Shown piece after piece: positions 43,064 through 52,958 of a stretch of 64,000 nt of DNA. Below the pieces are notes generated by a model. It searched no databases, was not told the origin of the DNA, and was given only the letters and a program-made list of their open reading frames with translations. The stretch comes from Paenarthrobacter sp. DKR-5. Its GTDB lineage: Bacteria; Actinomycetota; Actinomycetes; Actinomycetales; Micrococcaceae. Within the stretch, counting starts at the first letter, position 1. Every line of letters begins with the position of its first letter. The translations under genes and the position numbers were made by a program. The DNA is taken from positions 1 to 64,000 of the forward strand of contig NZ_JAHBOI010000005.1 in the NCBI RefSeq assembly GCF_018531425.1. Reading direction: 5' to 3'.

Positions 43064-43906
43064 ATGACAACAATGATTCGAGCTGACATCGAGGATCAGC
43101 CGCAAAACGAAGAAACCACCCACCTTGTCGCCCTCGACGTGGACGGAACGCTGGTGGACCACGACGGCCACATGAGCGAAGAGGTCCGCGAGGCTGCCCA
43201 GGCCGTCGTCGCCAGCGGCCACCATGTGATGATCGCGACCGGCCGGTCGCTGAACGCCACCCTGCCGGTGATCGAAAAGATCGGGATCACCACCGGCTAC
43301 GGGATCTGCAGCAACGGCGGCGTGACGCTGCGGCTGGACCCGTCCCTGCCGGACGGCTACGAGGTACTCGAGCGAGCGGTCTTCGACCCGGCGCCGGCCC
43401 TGAAGGCGCTGCGCGCCGAACTGCCGGCGGCCCTCTATGCGCTGGAGGACCACGAGGGAAACTTCCTCGCCACCGAGCGCTTCCAGGATGCGAGCTTCGG
43501 GCTCGAGGCGCGCGGCGTTGACTTCCACGAACTGCTCACGACGAAGGCAGTCCGCGTGGTGGTCTACAGCGCGGAGAACACTCCCGAGGAGTTCGCCCGG
43601 GCGATCGAGTCCGTCGGCCTGCACGGCGTGACGTATTCGGTTGGCTGGACTGCCTGGCTGGACATTGCCGCCGCCGGTGTCACCAAGGCCAGCGCGCTGG
43701 AGAGGATGCGCCACCGGCTCGGCATCAACCCTGCCCTCACGGTCGCCGTCGGCGACGGCCGCAACGACATCGAGATGCTCGGGTGGGCCGCCCGGGGCGT
43801 CGCCATGGGCCAGGCGCCCCGCGAGGTGCTGATGGCGGCGGACGAAATCACGGCGTCCGTGTACGACGACGGCGCCGCCAAGGTCCTGCGCAGCCTCCTC
43901 GGCTGA
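43064..43906 (+). CDS. HAD-superfamily Cof-type phosphatase
   Basis: A 280-residue phosphatase with the nucleophile motif ALDVDGTLVDHDG, motif II ATGRSL, and motif IV GDGRNDIEML. A C2B-type cap lies between motifs II and III. It belongs to the same subfamily as the HAD protein at 27201-28007 but is clearly divergent. Its position just after serS is conserved in related genomes as I recall. A very long palindrome starts 25 nt after the stop. Confidence 0.9.
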   Translation: MTTMIRADIEDQPQNEETTHLVALDVDGTLVDHDGHMSEEVREAAQAVVASGHHVMIATGRSLNATLPVIEKIGITTGYGICSNGGVTLRLDPSLPDGYEVLERAVFDPAPALKALRAELPAALYALEDHEGNFLATERFQDASFGLEARGVDFHELLTTKAVRVVVYSAENTPEEFARAIESVGLHGVTYSVGWTAWLDIAAAGVTKASALERMRHRLGINPALTVAVGDGRNDIEMLGWAARGVAMGQAPREVLMAADEITASVYDDGAAKVLRSLLG

Positions 43907-43931
43907 CACCGGCGCACCCGGACCTCCTGCG

Positions 43932-43988
43932 CGAACGGCCAGGTACGGCGGGCTTCCGCGTTCGGAAGCCGCCGTACCTGGCCGTTCG
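43932..43988. repeat. Very long palindrome between convergent genes (family copy 3)
   Basis: The arm 43932-43958 (starting CGAACGGCCAGGTACGGCGG) is complementary to 43963-43988 with one bulged G, giving a stem of 26 bp. Outer CGAACGGCCAG and inner GGCGGGCTTCCGCG match the palindrome at 26022-26082. It sits between HAD phosphatase and ppa, which converge. Confidence 0.85.
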
Positions 43989-44008
43989 GTGGAAGAACCC
44001 CTGAGGGG

Positions 44009-44497
44009 TCAGTGGCCGCCGTTGTCCTTCAGTCGCTTGAAGGAGGCCTCGACCTCGGCTTCGGCGTCCGCCCGGCCGGCCCAGTCCGCAGCCTCGACCC
44101 ACTTGCCGGGCTCCAGGTCCTTGTACTTGGTGAAGAAGTGCTTGATTTCGTCCAGCACGTAGTCCGAAACGTCGCTCAGCTCCTGGATGTGGTCCCAGCG
44201 CGGGTCGGCGGGAACGGTCAGGATCTTCGCGTCCGGGCCGCCGTCGTCAGTCATGTTGAACACGCCCACGGGACGCACCTCGATCAGCACACCGGGCACG
44301 ACGTCGACGTCGAGCAGCACCATGGCGTCCAGCGGGTCCCCGTCCTCGCCCAGCGAGTTCTCCACGTACCCGTAGTGGCAGGGGTACTGCATGGAGGTGA
44401 ACAGGACGCGGTCCAGGCGCAGCCGGTTGGTTTCGTGGTCGATTTCGTACTTGACCTTGGATCCCTTGGGGATCTCGATGGTGATGTCGAACTTCAA
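44009..44497 (-). CDS. ppa: Inorganic pyrophosphatase
   Basis: A 162-residue family I soluble pyrophosphatase that hydrolyses PPi and pulls biosynthesis forward. The active-site runs [31 protein letters not shown] (metal-binding Asp residues) and the lysine/aspartate segment DAKILTVP are intact. The start is a TTG at 44497, with AAGGAG 6 nt upstream; the next in-frame starts would delete the EIPKGS motif, and any upstream extension has no similarity. It is divergent from the carboxypeptidase gene. Confidence 0.95.
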   Translation of the reverse strand: MKFDITIEIPKGSKVKYEIDHETNRLRLDRVLFTSMQYPCHYGYVENSLGEDGDPLDAMVLLDVDVVPGVLIEVRPVGVFNMTDDGGPDAKILTVPADPRWDHIQELSDVSDYVLDEIKHFFTKYKDLEPGKWVEAADWAGRADAEAEVEASFKRLKDNGGH

Positions 44498-44684
44498 GTC
44501 GGACTCCTTGGCGTTGTGAAGCGGATACTGAAGCGGGCCGGCGGGCGGCCGGCGCGGGGCGGCACAGGTCCGCCGACGTTTACTATGAGGATATAGGGGA
44601 GCAAGCCCAGGCCACACTTCGGCGGCCGGCCGGCCGGCGCCCCCGCGCAACGCCCGCCGCCCCCAGCAAGGACACCGCACCGCC

Positions 44685-46112
44685 ATGAGCCGCCCCTTCC
44701 GTATCTTCGCCGCGGGCGCCCTGGCCGTGGCCCTGGCAGCGCTGGCCGTGCCGGTGGGGATGCACCCCGAGCAGGCTCTCTTTGGTGCCGATGTGCAGGC
44801 GAAACCGGCCTCGGCAGCCGTGCCCGCGGCCCAGCGCGTCCCCGCGGCGCTGGCAGGGATCAGCGGCGTCAAGGACCTCTCCGACCACGCTCCGCAGCCG
44901 TCCGGGCCGGCGCTGGCGTCCACCTTGGACGCCTCCCTGGACACCGGGGGCGCCGGCAACTTCACCGCCTCCGTGCTCGACGCCGCGACGGGTGCCACTC
45001 TGTACTCCCGCGGTGCCGAGGAGCCGCGCACCCCGGCCTCGAACCTGAAGCTGCTCACCGCCGCCACGGTGCTGCGCAACCTTGGCGCGCAAACCCGCTT
45101 CGAGACCCAGGTGCTGCAGGGAAGTTCACCGTCGGACGTGGTGCTGAAGGCCGGCGGGGACGTGCTGCTTGGCGACGGCGACTCGCAGCCGGAGAAGACG
45201 ATGGGCCACGCGGGCCTGGGCACCCTGGCGAAGCAGACCGCGGCGTCGCTGAAGGCAGCCGGCGTCACCGGGACCGTCTCGGTGGCGCTGGACGATTCGC
45301 TCTTCTCCGGTCCCTCGCTCAATCCTGCGTGGGATCCCGGCGACGTCGCCGCCGGGGAGGTCGCCCCGGTGTTCCCGCTGGCCCTGAACTCGGCCCGCTA
45401 CGCGCCGGATTCCACCTTCGGGCCCCGGCCGCAGGACGCGGGCCGCACCGCGGAGACGGAATTCGTGGCCCGGCTGCGCGACGCCGGCATCGACGCCACG
45501 CTCGGCAGCAGGCGGGGCGCCGGCGCGGCACGGTCCGGTGCGGCGGTGCTGGCGCAGGTGCAGTCCGCCACCGTCGTCGAGCAGGTGGGCTGGATGCTGG
45601 AGAACTCCGACAACTACCTGGCGGAGACCCTGGCTCGGATGGCAGCGGTCTCCAGCGGCGCCCCAGGTTCCATCACTGCTGCTCTCGCCGCGATGCGGGC
45701 CACCGCCGACGGACTGGGGATCCCTTCGGCAGGGCTGACCCTCCTGGACAGCTGCGGGCTGACCCTTGGGGACAAAATCTCCACGGCCCAGCTCGCGGCA
45801 GTCGCGCGGGCGATCGTCACCAGCATGGACCAGGACCTGAGGGCCGGCATCGACGGCTTCCCTGTTGCCGGGCTGAGCGGCACCCTCGACGACCGGTACG
45901 GCGACGTGGCCACCGCCGGCGGCAGGGGCCTGGTCCGGGCGAAGACGGGGACCTTGAACACCGTGCTCTCGCTCTCCGGCTTCGTGGTCGACGCCGACGG
46001 CCGGCTGCTCGTTTTCTCCTTTGTCGGCAACGACCTGACCCCTGGCAGCAAGGCTGCCAAGGCGGCACTGGACCGTTCGGCGACAGCCCTGGCCGGCTGC
46101 GGCTGCCGGTAG
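44685..46112 (+). CDS. dacB: D-alanyl-D-alanine carboxypeptidase/endopeptidase (PBP4, peptidase S13)
   Basis: A 475-residue class C penicillin-binding protein, exported by an N-terminal signal ([15 protein letters not shown]). It trims D-Ala and cleaves peptide crosslinks in peptidoglycan. The motifs are SNLK (SxxK), SDN in [10 protein letters not shown] (SxN) and KTGTLNTV (KTG). The family insertion between SxxK and SxN is present. The ATG is at 44685. The metalloprotease, tilS and hpt genes follow on the same strand, a conserved actinobacterial order. Confidence 0.93.
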   Translation: MSRPFRIFAAGALAVALAALAVPVGMHPEQALFGADVQAKPASAAVPAAQRVPAALAGISGVKDLSDHAPQPSGPALASTLDASLDTGGAGNFTASVLDAATGATLYSRGAEEPRTPASNLKLLTAATVLRNLGAQTRFETQVLQGSSPSDVVLKAGGDVLLGDGDSQPEKTMGHAGLGTLAKQTAASLKAAGVTGTVSVALDDSLFSGPSLNPAWDPGDVAAGEVAPVFPLALNSARYAPDSTFGPRPQDAGRTAETEFVARLRDAGIDATLGSRRGAGAARSGAAVLAQVQSATVVEQVGWMLENSDNYLAETLARMAAVSSGAPGSITAALAAMRATADGLGIPSAGLTLLDSCGLTLGDKISTAQLAAVARAIVTSMDQDLRAGIDGFPVAGLSGTLDDRYGDVATAGGRGLVRAKTGTLNTVLSLSGFVVDADGRLLVFSFVGNDLTPGSKAAKAALDRSATALAGCGCR

Positions 46113-46175
46113 CCCCCGCGGGCTCCCGCCGGCGGCCGCCGAACCAACGGACCGGCTCAAGCGTTGTGTGATCTT

Positions 46176-47276
46176 ATGGAGACCATGGAGACATCGCCGA
46201 GCTTGATCAACTGGGACCTCGCCGCGTCAACCGCAGCCCGGCTCGCCGGTCCGGGACCCAACTTGTCCGCCGCGGAGATCTCCGCCGCCGTTGAAAGCCT
46301 CCGCCGGCTGGCGGACGCCTCCGTGCCGCACGTCCACCACATCACCGGACTGGAAGCCGCCCGCGACCTGAGGGACTCGCAGGTCCTCGTCGTCGACAGG
46401 GCATCCTGGTCCAAAGCCAACACGCAAAGCTTCTCCGTGATGCTCAAGCCCACGCTTGAGAAGCTCCTTCAGACCCGCGGGCAGAACCTGACGCAGGCCA
46501 GCGCCGCCGTCGGAGGCGCCGTCACCGGGGCGCAGCTCGGGTCGGTGCTGGCGTTCCTCTCGAGCAAGGTCCTGGGCCAGTACGACCCGTTCGCGGCGCT
46601 GGCACCGGGCTCGACGTCGTCCCCCGCCGGGCGCTTGCTGCTCGTCGCGCCGAACATCCTGCAGGTGGAGCGCGAGCTGAACGTCGAGCCGGAGGACTTC
46701 CGGCTCTGGGTGTGCCTGCACGAGCAGACGCACCGCGTGCAGTTCGCCGCGGCCCCCTGGCTGCGTGAACACATGCTGGAGCAGATCGGCCGGCTCAGCG
46801 GGCTGCTGATGGGGGACATGGACTCGCTCGGACGACGGCTGGCGGATGCCGTGAAGTCCCTGCAGGAGCGCCGGTCCGACGCGGCCCCCGGCCCGGGCGG
46901 TCTGCTCGAACTGCTCCGCGACCCGGAGGAGAAGGCCACCCTCTCGCACCTGACGGCCGTGATGAGCCTGCTCGAGGGCCACGCCAACGTGGTCATGGAC
47001 GCCGTGGACGCCAGCATCGTGCCCACCGTGAAGACCATCCGCCAGCGCTTCAACGCCCGCGGCAAGGACCGCGGTGCGGTCGAGAAGTTCATCCGCAACC
47101 TGCTCGGCCTCGACGCCAAGATGCGCCAGTACACCGACGGCGCCAAGTTCGTGCGCGCAGTGGTGGACCAGGTGGGCATGGAGGGCTTCAACCGGGTCTG
47201 GGCCGAGGCAGCCAACCTCCCCACCGAGGAAGAGATCCACGACGCCGGGCGGTGGATCCTCCGGATGGGCCTGTAG
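46176..47276 (+). CDS. Zinc-dependent metalloprotease-like protein (DUF2342, zincin_2)
   Basis: A 366-residue protein of the family once called coenzyme-F420-associated. The zincin motif HEQTH lies in CLHEQTHRVQF, and a downstream EGHANVVMD supplies a likely third ligand. Proteins of this family are widespread in Actinobacteria next to dacB and tilS; their substrates are unknown. Three ATG/GTG starts lie within 21 nt (46164, 46176, 46185); the middle is a compromise, and the last has GGAG close upstream. The stop overlaps the tilS start. Confidence 0.88.
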   Translation: METMETSPSLINWDLAASTAARLAGPGPNLSAAEISAAVESLRRLADASVPHVHHITGLEAARDLRDSQVLVVDRASWSKANTQSFSVMLKPTLEKLLQTRGQNLTQASAAVGGAVTGAQLGSVLAFLSSKVLGQYDPFAALAPGSTSSPAGRLLLVAPNILQVERELNVEPEDFRLWVCLHEQTHRVQFAAAPWLREHMLEQIGRLSGLLMGDMDSLGRRLADAVKSLQERRSDAAPGPGGLLELLRDPEEKATLSHLTAVMSLLEGHANVVMDAVDASIVPTVKTIRQRFNARGKDRGAVEKFIRNLLGLDAKMRQYTDGAKFVRAVVDQVGMEGFNRVWAEAANLPTEEEIHDAGRWILRMGL

Positions 47277-48304
47277 TGCCCGAGGGCCGCCGGCCGCGGC
47301 TGAGCCCAGTCGTCGCCAAGGCCCGGAGCGCCCTCGCCGACGCGCTCGGCCCGCGCGACCCGCACGGGCCCCTGCTGCTGGTTGCGTGCAGCGGCGGCCC
47401 GGATTCGCTGGCCCTCGCCGCGGCCACAGCCTTCTTCGTCCGGCGCGGGGACTTCCGTGCGGGCGCCGTCGTGATCGACCACAACCTGCAGCCTGGAAGC
47501 GCGCAGGTGGCCGAGCGGGCGGCAGCCAGCCTCCGCAGCCTCGGACTGGATCCCGTCCAGGTGCGCAGCGTCACGGTCGACGACGAGGGCGAGGGCCCCG
47601 AAGCGGCGGCCCGTTCCGCCCGGTACGCTGCGCTCGACGCCGCAGCGCAGGACCTCGGGGCCGATGCCGTGCTGCTCGGCCACACCCTGGACGACCAGGC
47701 CGAAACCGTCCTGCTGGGCCTGGCCCGCGGCTCGGGCGCGCGTTCGCTGGCCGGCATGCCGGCCGCACGCGGCCGGTACCTGCGGCCGTTCCTGTCGCTG
47801 CGGCGTGAGGAGACGCTGGGCATCTGCGCGGCCGAGGGACTGGACCCGTGGCACGACCCGACCAACGCGGACCCGGCGTTCACCCGCTCCCGGGTGCGCA
47901 CCACCGTCATGCCGCTGCTGGAGAAGGAACTGGGGCCCGGAGTCGCGGAATCGCTCGCCCGCACCGCCGCCATCCTCACCGAAGACGCCGCCTACCTCGA
48001 CGCGGCGAGTGCTGAGATCTACGCGGCGGTCCTGCGCGAGCCGCCCCGGGCCGGCGCCGCCCTGGAACTGGACGCAGCCGGGCTGCGCGCTGCGCCTGCG
48101 GCTCTGCGGCTGCGGGCCCTGGCCCTTGCCGCCGTCGCCTCCGCGGGTGTCCAGCCGAGCAGGGAGCGGCTGCTCGCCGTCGACGCCCTGCTGAACCGGA
48201 AAGGCGCCGGAGAGGTGCAGCTCCCGGGCCGGGTGTCGGTGTGGGCGGCTCCGGGAGCCAATCGCGACGACGGCCAGGGCAGGCTAGTCTTTATCAGTAG
48301 CTAA
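47276..48304 (+). CDS. tilS: tRNA(Ile)-lysidine synthase
   Basis: A 342-residue PP-loop ATPase that converts C34 of tRNA-Ile(CAU) to lysidine, changing its codon from AUG to AUA. The ATP motif is ACSGGPDSLAL, with HTLDDQAETVL and RPFLSLRREE further on. The C-terminal region is shorter than in E. coli TilS, as in many Actinobacteria. The GTG start shares a base with the preceding TAG (TAGTG), so the two genes are translationally coupled. Confidence 0.93.
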   Translation: MPEGRRPRLSPVVAKARSALADALGPRDPHGPLLLVACSGGPDSLALAAATAFFVRRGDFRAGAVVIDHNLQPGSAQVAERAAASLRSLGLDPVQVRSVTVDDEGEGPEAAARSARYAALDAAAQDLGADAVLLGHTLDDQAETVLLGLARGSGARSLAGMPAARGRYLRPFLSLRREETLGICAAEGLDPWHDPTNADPAFTRSRVRTTVMPLLEKELGPGVAESLARTAAILTEDAAYLDAASAEIYAAVLREPPRAGAALELDAAGLRAAPAALRLRALALAAVASAGVQPSRERLLAVDALLNRKGAGEVQLPGRVSVWAAPGANRDDGQGRLVFISS

Positions 48305-48332
48305 CCCCCAGACACATCCCCGGGAGCCATTG

Positions 48333-48884
48333 GTGGATTCACAAGACGTCCAGGCAGATCTCAAGCACGTTCTCTACAGCAAGCAGGAGATCCAGCAGCG
48401 CGTGGCAGAGCTGGCCGCGGCGATTGACGAGGACTACCGGGACCGTGAGGTCCTCATTGTGGGGGTGCTCAAGGGAGCGGTCATGGTGATGGCCGACCTC
48501 GCCCGTGCGCTGCACAGCCACGTGTCGATGGACTGGATGGCCGTCTCCTCCTACGGATCAGGTACCCAGTCCTCCGGCGTCGTGCGCATCCTCAAGGACC
48601 TCGAGACCGACCTGATGGGCAAGAACGTGCTCATCGTCGAGGACATCATCGACTCCGGCCTCACCCTGTCGTGGCTGAAGGCGAACCTGGAATCCCGCGG
48701 CCCCGCCTCGGTCGAGATCTGCACCCTGCTGCGCAAGCCCGAGGCCGCCAAGGTCGAGATCGACGTGAAGTACGTCGGCTTCGACATCCCGAACGAGTTC
48801 GTGGTCGGCTACGGCCTGGACTTCGCCGAAAAGTACCGCAACCTGGACTTCGTGGGCACCCTCGCCCCGCACGTCTACGAGTAG
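48333..48884 (+). CDS. hpt: Hypoxanthine phosphoribosyltransferase
   Basis: A 183-residue purine salvage enzyme that makes IMP or GMP from hypoxanthine or guanine and PRPP. The PRPP-binding loop VLIVEDIIDSGLTL is intact, preceded by LKGAVMVMADL and followed by VGYGLDFAEKYR. The GTG at 48333 has GGGAG 6 nt upstream; a TTG one codon earlier is also possible. It lies 28 nt after tilS and 148 nt before ftsH, the usual tilS-hpt-ftsH order. Confidence 0.95.
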   Translation: MDSQDVQADLKHVLYSKQEIQQRVAELAAAIDEDYRDREVLIVGVLKGAVMVMADLARALHSHVSMDWMAVSSYGSGTQSSGVVRILKDLETDLMGKNVLIVEDIIDSGLTLSWLKANLESRGPASVEICTLLRKPEAAKVEIDVKYVGFDIPNEFVVGYGLDFAEKYRNLDFVGTLAPHVYE

Positions 48885-49032
48885 AGCCCGCCGGCTGTCC
48901 GCCCAGAGGGAACTATTGAGCTTCGCCGTGCGTGAATGAATCCGAACGGTGTATAGCTAGATGCACCAGCTGCTGGCATCATGCCAGTGGAGTGCAGTTT
49001 TATCAGGAGGGACGGGGCTGGACCCCGAGTAA

Positions 49033-51030
49033 ATGAACGTCAAGAACATCTTCAAGGGTCCACTGGTATGGATCGTTCTGGTCATCGTCATGCTCCTGGT
49101 TGCGTTCAGCACGCTCGCTGGCGGCGGCAGCAACCGCATTGACACCCAGAAGGGCCTCCAGCTGCTCAAGGACGGGCAGGTCGAGCAAGCCAAGATCTTC
49201 AACGGCGAACAGCGCGTTGACCTGGTGCTGAAGAACGACCTGACCGAAAACGGCCAGGACAAGGGCAAGAACGTCCAGTTCTTCTACGTCACCCCCCGCG
49301 GCACCGACGTCGTCAAGGCCGTCAACGACGCGAACCTGCCCGGCGGCTTCACCGACCAGCCGACCGAGAACAACCTCCTCGGCAGCCTGCTGCAGCTTTT
49401 CGTCCCGATCCTGCTGCTCGGCGTCATCTTCTGGTTCCTGCTCTCGCGGATGCAGGGCGGCGGCTCGAAGATCATGCAGTTCGGCAAGTCCCGCGCCAAG
49501 CTGATCTCCAAGGACCACCCGCAGGTGACGTTCACCGACGTCGCCGGAGCGGACGAGGCCGTGGAGGAACTGCACGAAATCAAGGAGTTCCTGCAGGAAC
49601 CCGCGAAGTTCCAGGCCGTCGGCGCCAAGATCCCCAAGGGCGTGCTGCTCTATGGCCCTCCCGGCACCGGCAAGACCCTGCTCGCCCGTGCCGTGGCGGG
49701 CGAGGCCGGGGTGCCCTTCTACTCGATTTCCGGCTCTGACTTCGTCGAGATGTTCGTCGGTGTCGGCGCCTCCCGCGTACGCGACCTGTTCGAGCAGGCC
49801 AAGGCGAACTCGCCGGCCATCATCTTCGTCGACGAGATCGACGCCGTCGGTCGCCACCGCGGGGCCGGCGTCGGCGGCGGCAACGACGAACGCGAGCAGA
49901 CCCTCAACCAGCTGCTGGTCGAGATGGACGGCTTCGACGTCAAGACCAACGTGATCCTGATCGCCGCGACCAACCGGCCAGACGTGCTGGACCCGGCGCT
50001 GCTTCGCCCGGGCCGGTTCGACCGCCAGATCGCCGTCGAGGCGCCGGACATGATCGGCCGCGAGCAGATCCTGCGCGTGCACGCCAAGGGCAAGCCGATG
50101 GCCCAGGGAGTGGACCTGCGCTCGGTAGCCAAGCGGACCCCCGGGTTTACCGGTGCGGACCTGGCCAACGTGCTCAATGAAGCCGCGCTGCTCACCGCGC
50201 GCTCCAACGCCCAGCTGATCGACGACCGTGCCCTCGATGAGGCCATCGACCGCGTGATCGCCGGCCCGCAGAAGCGCACCCGCGTGATGAAGGAAAGGGA
50301 GCGCAAGATCACCGCCTACCACGAGGGCGGTCACGCCCTGGTTGCGGCGGCTCTGCGCAACACCGACCCGGTCACCAAGGTGACCATCCTGCCGCGCGGC
50401 CGTGCCCTCGGCTACACGATGGTGCTGCCGGCAGACGACAAGTACTCCACGACCCGCAACGAGCTGCTGGACCAGCTGGCCTACGCGATGGGCGGCCGGG
50501 TGGCCGAGGAGATCGTGTTCCACGATCCCTCGACCGGCGCGTCCAACGACATCGAAAAGGCCACTTCCACGGCCCGCCAGATGGTCACCCAGTACGGCAT
50601 GAGCGAACGCGTCGGTGCGGTCAAGCTCGGACAGGGCGGCGGCGAGCCGTTCCTCGGCCGCGACATGGCCCACGAGCGCAACTACTCCGACGAGGTCGCG
50701 TACATCGTCGACGAGGAAGTGCGCCGGCTGATCGACAACGCCCACGACGAGGCGTACCAGATCCTCACCGAGAACCGGGACGTGCTCGACCGGCTCGCGC
50801 TCGAACTGCTCGAACGCGAAACCCTGAACCAGGCCGAGATCGCCCAGGTCTTCGCGGATGTGCGCAAGCGCGATCTGCGCGAGGTCTGGCTGTCGAAGGA
50901 GACCCGCCCGGTCTCCTCGATTCCGCCGGTAGTCTCGCCCGCCGAGAAGGAAGCTGAGCAGCAGGCGCTGGAGTCCTCCCGGAGCGCAGCGGACTCCGAC
51001 GACTCGGTCTCGGCGGACTCGCACCGCTAA
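49033..51030 (+). CDS. ftsH: ATP-dependent zinc metalloprotease FtsH
   Basis: A 665-residue membrane AAA+ protease. Two TM helices (about residues 8-28 and 112-136) flank an external domain. The AAA domain has Walker A GPPGTGKT (about 210), Walker B IIFVDEID and the arginine-finger region, and the protease domain has HEGGH near residue 434. A charged, Ser-rich C-terminal tail follows. It degrades misassembled membrane proteins. The ATG start has a GGAGG-type site and a probable promoter in the 148-nt gap after hpt. folE begins 10 nt after its stop. Confidence 0.96.
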   Translation: MNVKNIFKGPLVWIVLVIVMLLVAFSTLAGGGSNRIDTQKGLQLLKDGQVEQAKIFNGEQRVDLVLKNDLTENGQDKGKNVQFFYVTPRGTDVVKAVNDANLPGGFTDQPTENNLLGSLLQLFVPILLLGVIFWFLLSRMQGGGSKIMQFGKSRAKLISKDHPQVTFTDVAGADEAVEELHEIKEFLQEPAKFQAVGAKIPKGVLLYGPPGTGKTLLARAVAGEAGVPFYSISGSDFVEMFVGVGASRVRDLFEQAKANSPAIIFVDEIDAVGRHRGAGVGGGNDEREQTLNQLLVEMDGFDVKTNVILIAATNRPDVLDPALLRPGRFDRQIAVEAPDMIGREQILRVHAKGKPMAQGVDLRSVAKRTPGFTGADLANVLNEAALLTARSNAQLIDDRALDEAIDRVIAGPQKRTRVMKERERKITAYHEGGHALVAAALRNTDPVTKVTILPRGRALGYTMVLPADDKYSTTRNELLDQLAYAMGGRVAEEIVFHDPSTGASNDIEKATSTARQMVTQYGMSERVGAVKLGQGGGEPFLGRDMAHERNYSDEVAYIVDEEVRRLIDNAHDEAYQILTENRDVLDRLALELLERETLNQAEIAQVFADVRKRDLREVWLSKETRPVSSIPPVVSPAEKEAEQQALESSRSAADSDDSVSADSHR

Positions 51031-51040
51031 GATTTCTGGA

Positions 51041-51646
51041 GTGAGCCACTTCGACGAGCCCAATCCGGACCTGCCCGACCTGGCTATCGACCAGCCGCGG
51101 ATCGAAGCTGCGGTAAGGGAGATCCTGTTCGCGATCGGCGAGGACCCGGACCGCGGCGGGCTGAAGGACACCCCGCAGCGAGTCGCCCGCGCGTACGCCG
51201 AAATGTTCGCCGGGCTGCACCAGAATCCGGAGGCGGTGCTGGCCACCACCTTCGACCTCGACCACGAGGAGATGGTGCTCGTGAAGGACATTCCGTTCTA
51301 CTCAACCTGCGAGCACCACCTCGTCCCGTTCCACGGAGTTGCCCACGTGGGCTACATTCCGTCGCACGACGGGAAGGTCACCGGGCTGAGCAAGCTCGCC
51401 CGGCTGGTCGAGGTCTTTGCCCGGCGGCCGCAGGTCCAGGAGCGGCTCACCACCCAGATCGTCGATGCCATGGTGAAGCACCTGAACCCTCGCGGTGCCA
51501 TCGTGGTCGTCGAGTGCGAGCACATGTGCATGTCGATGCGCGGCATCCGCAAACCTGGCGCCAAGACCGTCACCAGTGCTGTCCGCGGGCAGCTTCATGA
51601 CCCGGCCACCCGTGCCGAGGCCATGAGCCTCATCCTTGGAAGGTAG
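51041..51646 (+). CDS. folE: GTP cyclohydrolase I
   Basis: A 201-residue enzyme for the first step of folate synthesis, turning GTP into 7,8-dihydroneopterin triphosphate. It has the zinc and catalytic residues in [12 protein letters not shown] and [15 protein letters not shown], plus [10 protein letters not shown]. The GTG start has TGGA just upstream and also a TAAGAT box 7 nt upstream. It lies 10 nt after ftsH and starts the folate genes. Confidence 0.96.
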   Translation: MSHFDEPNPDLPDLAIDQPRIEAAVREILFAIGEDPDRGGLKDTPQRVARAYAEMFAGLHQNPEAVLATTFDLDHEEMVLVKDIPFYSTCEHHLVPFHGVAHVGYIPSHDGKVTGLSKLARLVEVFARRPQVQERLTTQIVDAMVKHLNPRGAIVVVECEHMCMSMRGIRKPGAKTVTSAVRGQLHDPATRAEAMSLILGR

Positions 51647-51652
51647 AAACAT

Positions 51653-52573
51653 ATGGACTCCCTCGCCGCAGCCCCCGGAACCGGGCCGAACACGTCGCCG
51701 CTTCCCGTCATCCGCGCGCCCCGGAAGCCCGCCGCCTTCGCGGACCTTCCCACCGGCCGCGCCCTGGTCATGGGAATTCTCAACGTCACCCCGGATTCGT
51801 TCAGTGACGGCGGCCGCCATGCCGACGCCGACACCGCCATCGCGCACGGCCTGCGGATGTTCTACGCCGGCGCGGACATCATCGACGTTGGCGGCGAATC
51901 CACCCGTCCGGGTGCCGAGGAGGTCGCCCCCGACCAGGAGCAGGCCAGGATCCTCCCGGTGATCTCGGCCCTCGTCAAGGCCGGTGCCCTGGTCAGTGTG
52001 GACACCACCCACGCCTCTACTGCCCGGGCTGCCCTCGCAGCCGGCGCGGCCATCATCAACGACGTCTCCGGCCTCACCGTCGAGCCGGACATGATCACGC
52101 TGGTGGCCGAGAGCGGCGTCCCCTACATCCTCACCCACCGCCGCGGCGACGCCGCCACCATGGACTCGCTGGCCCACTACGACGACGTCGCCGCGGAGGT
52201 CGCGGCGGAGCTGACCGGGGTGCGGGACAAGCTCTTCGCCGCGGGGGTAGCGGCAGAACAGATCATCGTGGACCCGGGCCTGGGCTTTGCCAAGAACGAT
52301 GCGCAGAACTGGGAACTGCTGGCCAACCTCGGGCCGCTGAAGGAGCTCGGCCACCCGGTGCTGGTGGCAGCTTCCCGCAAGCGGTTCCTGGGCAGCCTGT
52401 TGGTGTCCGCCGGCAAGGCCGCGCAGCCGCTTGAGCGCGACGGCGCCACCGCCGCCATCACCGCCATCGCCGCAGCCAACGGGGCCTGGGGGGTGCGGGT
52501 GCACGACGTGCCCGCCAACCTCGATGCCGTCAAGGTCGCCGCCCGGCTCGCGGCCGCTGCCCCGGGAGCTTGA
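51653..52573 (+). CDS. folP: Dihydropteroate synthase
   Basis: A 306-residue TIM-barrel enzyme that joins dihydropterin pyrophosphate to para-aminobenzoate. The signatures are MGILNVTPDSFSDGGR, ADIIDVGGESTRPGA and VDPGLGFAKN, and the sulfonamide-contact region SRKRFLG is normal. The N-terminal 30 residues are a low-complexity extension. The ATG lies 6 nt after folE. The stop almost touches the folB start. Confidence 0.96.
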   Translation: MDSLAAAPGTGPNTSPLPVIRAPRKPAAFADLPTGRALVMGILNVTPDSFSDGGRHADADTAIAHGLRMFYAGADIIDVGGESTRPGAEEVAPDQEQARILPVISALVKAGALVSVDTTHASTARAALAAGAAIINDVSGLTVEPDMITLVAESGVPYILTHRRGDAATMDSLAHYDDVAAEVAAELTGVRDKLFAAGVAAEQIIVDPGLGFAKNDAQNWELLANLGPLKELGHPVLVAASRKRFLGSLLVSAGKAAQPLERDGATAAITAIAAANGAWGVRVHDVPANLDAVKVAARLAAAAPGA

Positions 52574-52574
52574 G

Positions 52575-52958
52575 ATGCCGCAGGGAGCAAGGGTGCTGCC
52601 CGACCTGATCAGCCTGACCGGCGTTGCCGCCGTCGGCCACCATGGCGTGTTCGACCACGAGCGGCGCACCGGGCAGCCCTTCGTCGTGGACGCCGTGCTG
52701 CACACCGACGTGCGCGCAGCCGCCGCGGGGGACGACCTGCGCCTGACCGTCAACTATGCGGAGGTGGCGGAGGATATCCGTGCCGTCATCACTGGGGAAC
52801 CGCTGAACCTGATCGAGACGGTGGCCGAGCGCATTGCCGCGTCCCTGCTGGAGAAGTTCCGCCCGGCGGCAGTCCAGGTGACCGTGCATAAGCCCAAGGC
52901 TCCGATCGAGGTGCCGTTCAGCGACGTGTCCGTGACGGTGTTCCGGGAGGCGCCATGA
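52575..52958 (+). CDS. folB: Dihydroneopterin aldolase
   Basis: A 127-residue enzyme that splits dihydroneopterin into 6-hydroxymethyl-dihydropterin and glycolaldehyde. The T-fold motif GVAAVGHHGVFDHERRTGQ, NYAEVAEDI and the HKPKAPI segment are all present. The ATG is one base after the folP stop (TGAGATG). The stop overlaps the folK start by ATGA. Confidence 0.95.
   Translation: MPQGARVLPDLISLTGVAAVGHHGVFDHERRTGQPFVVDAVLHTDVRAAAAGDDLRLTVNYAEVAEDIRAVITGEPLNLIETVAERIAASLLEKFRPAAVQVTVHKPKAPIEVPFSDVSVTVFREAP

Noticed and set aside
44498-45322. In-frame upstream extension of ppa giving a 437-residue protein
   Set aside because: The extension is antisense to the carboxypeptidase gene, has no similarity to pyrophosphatases, and a TTG start with AAGGAG gives the right family length.
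49003-51291. 762-residue open frame on the strand opposite ftsH and folE
   Set aside because: It is the codon-position shadow typical of GC-rich coding DNA; composition is low-complexity and no domain is recognisable, whereas ftsH is intact on the other strand.
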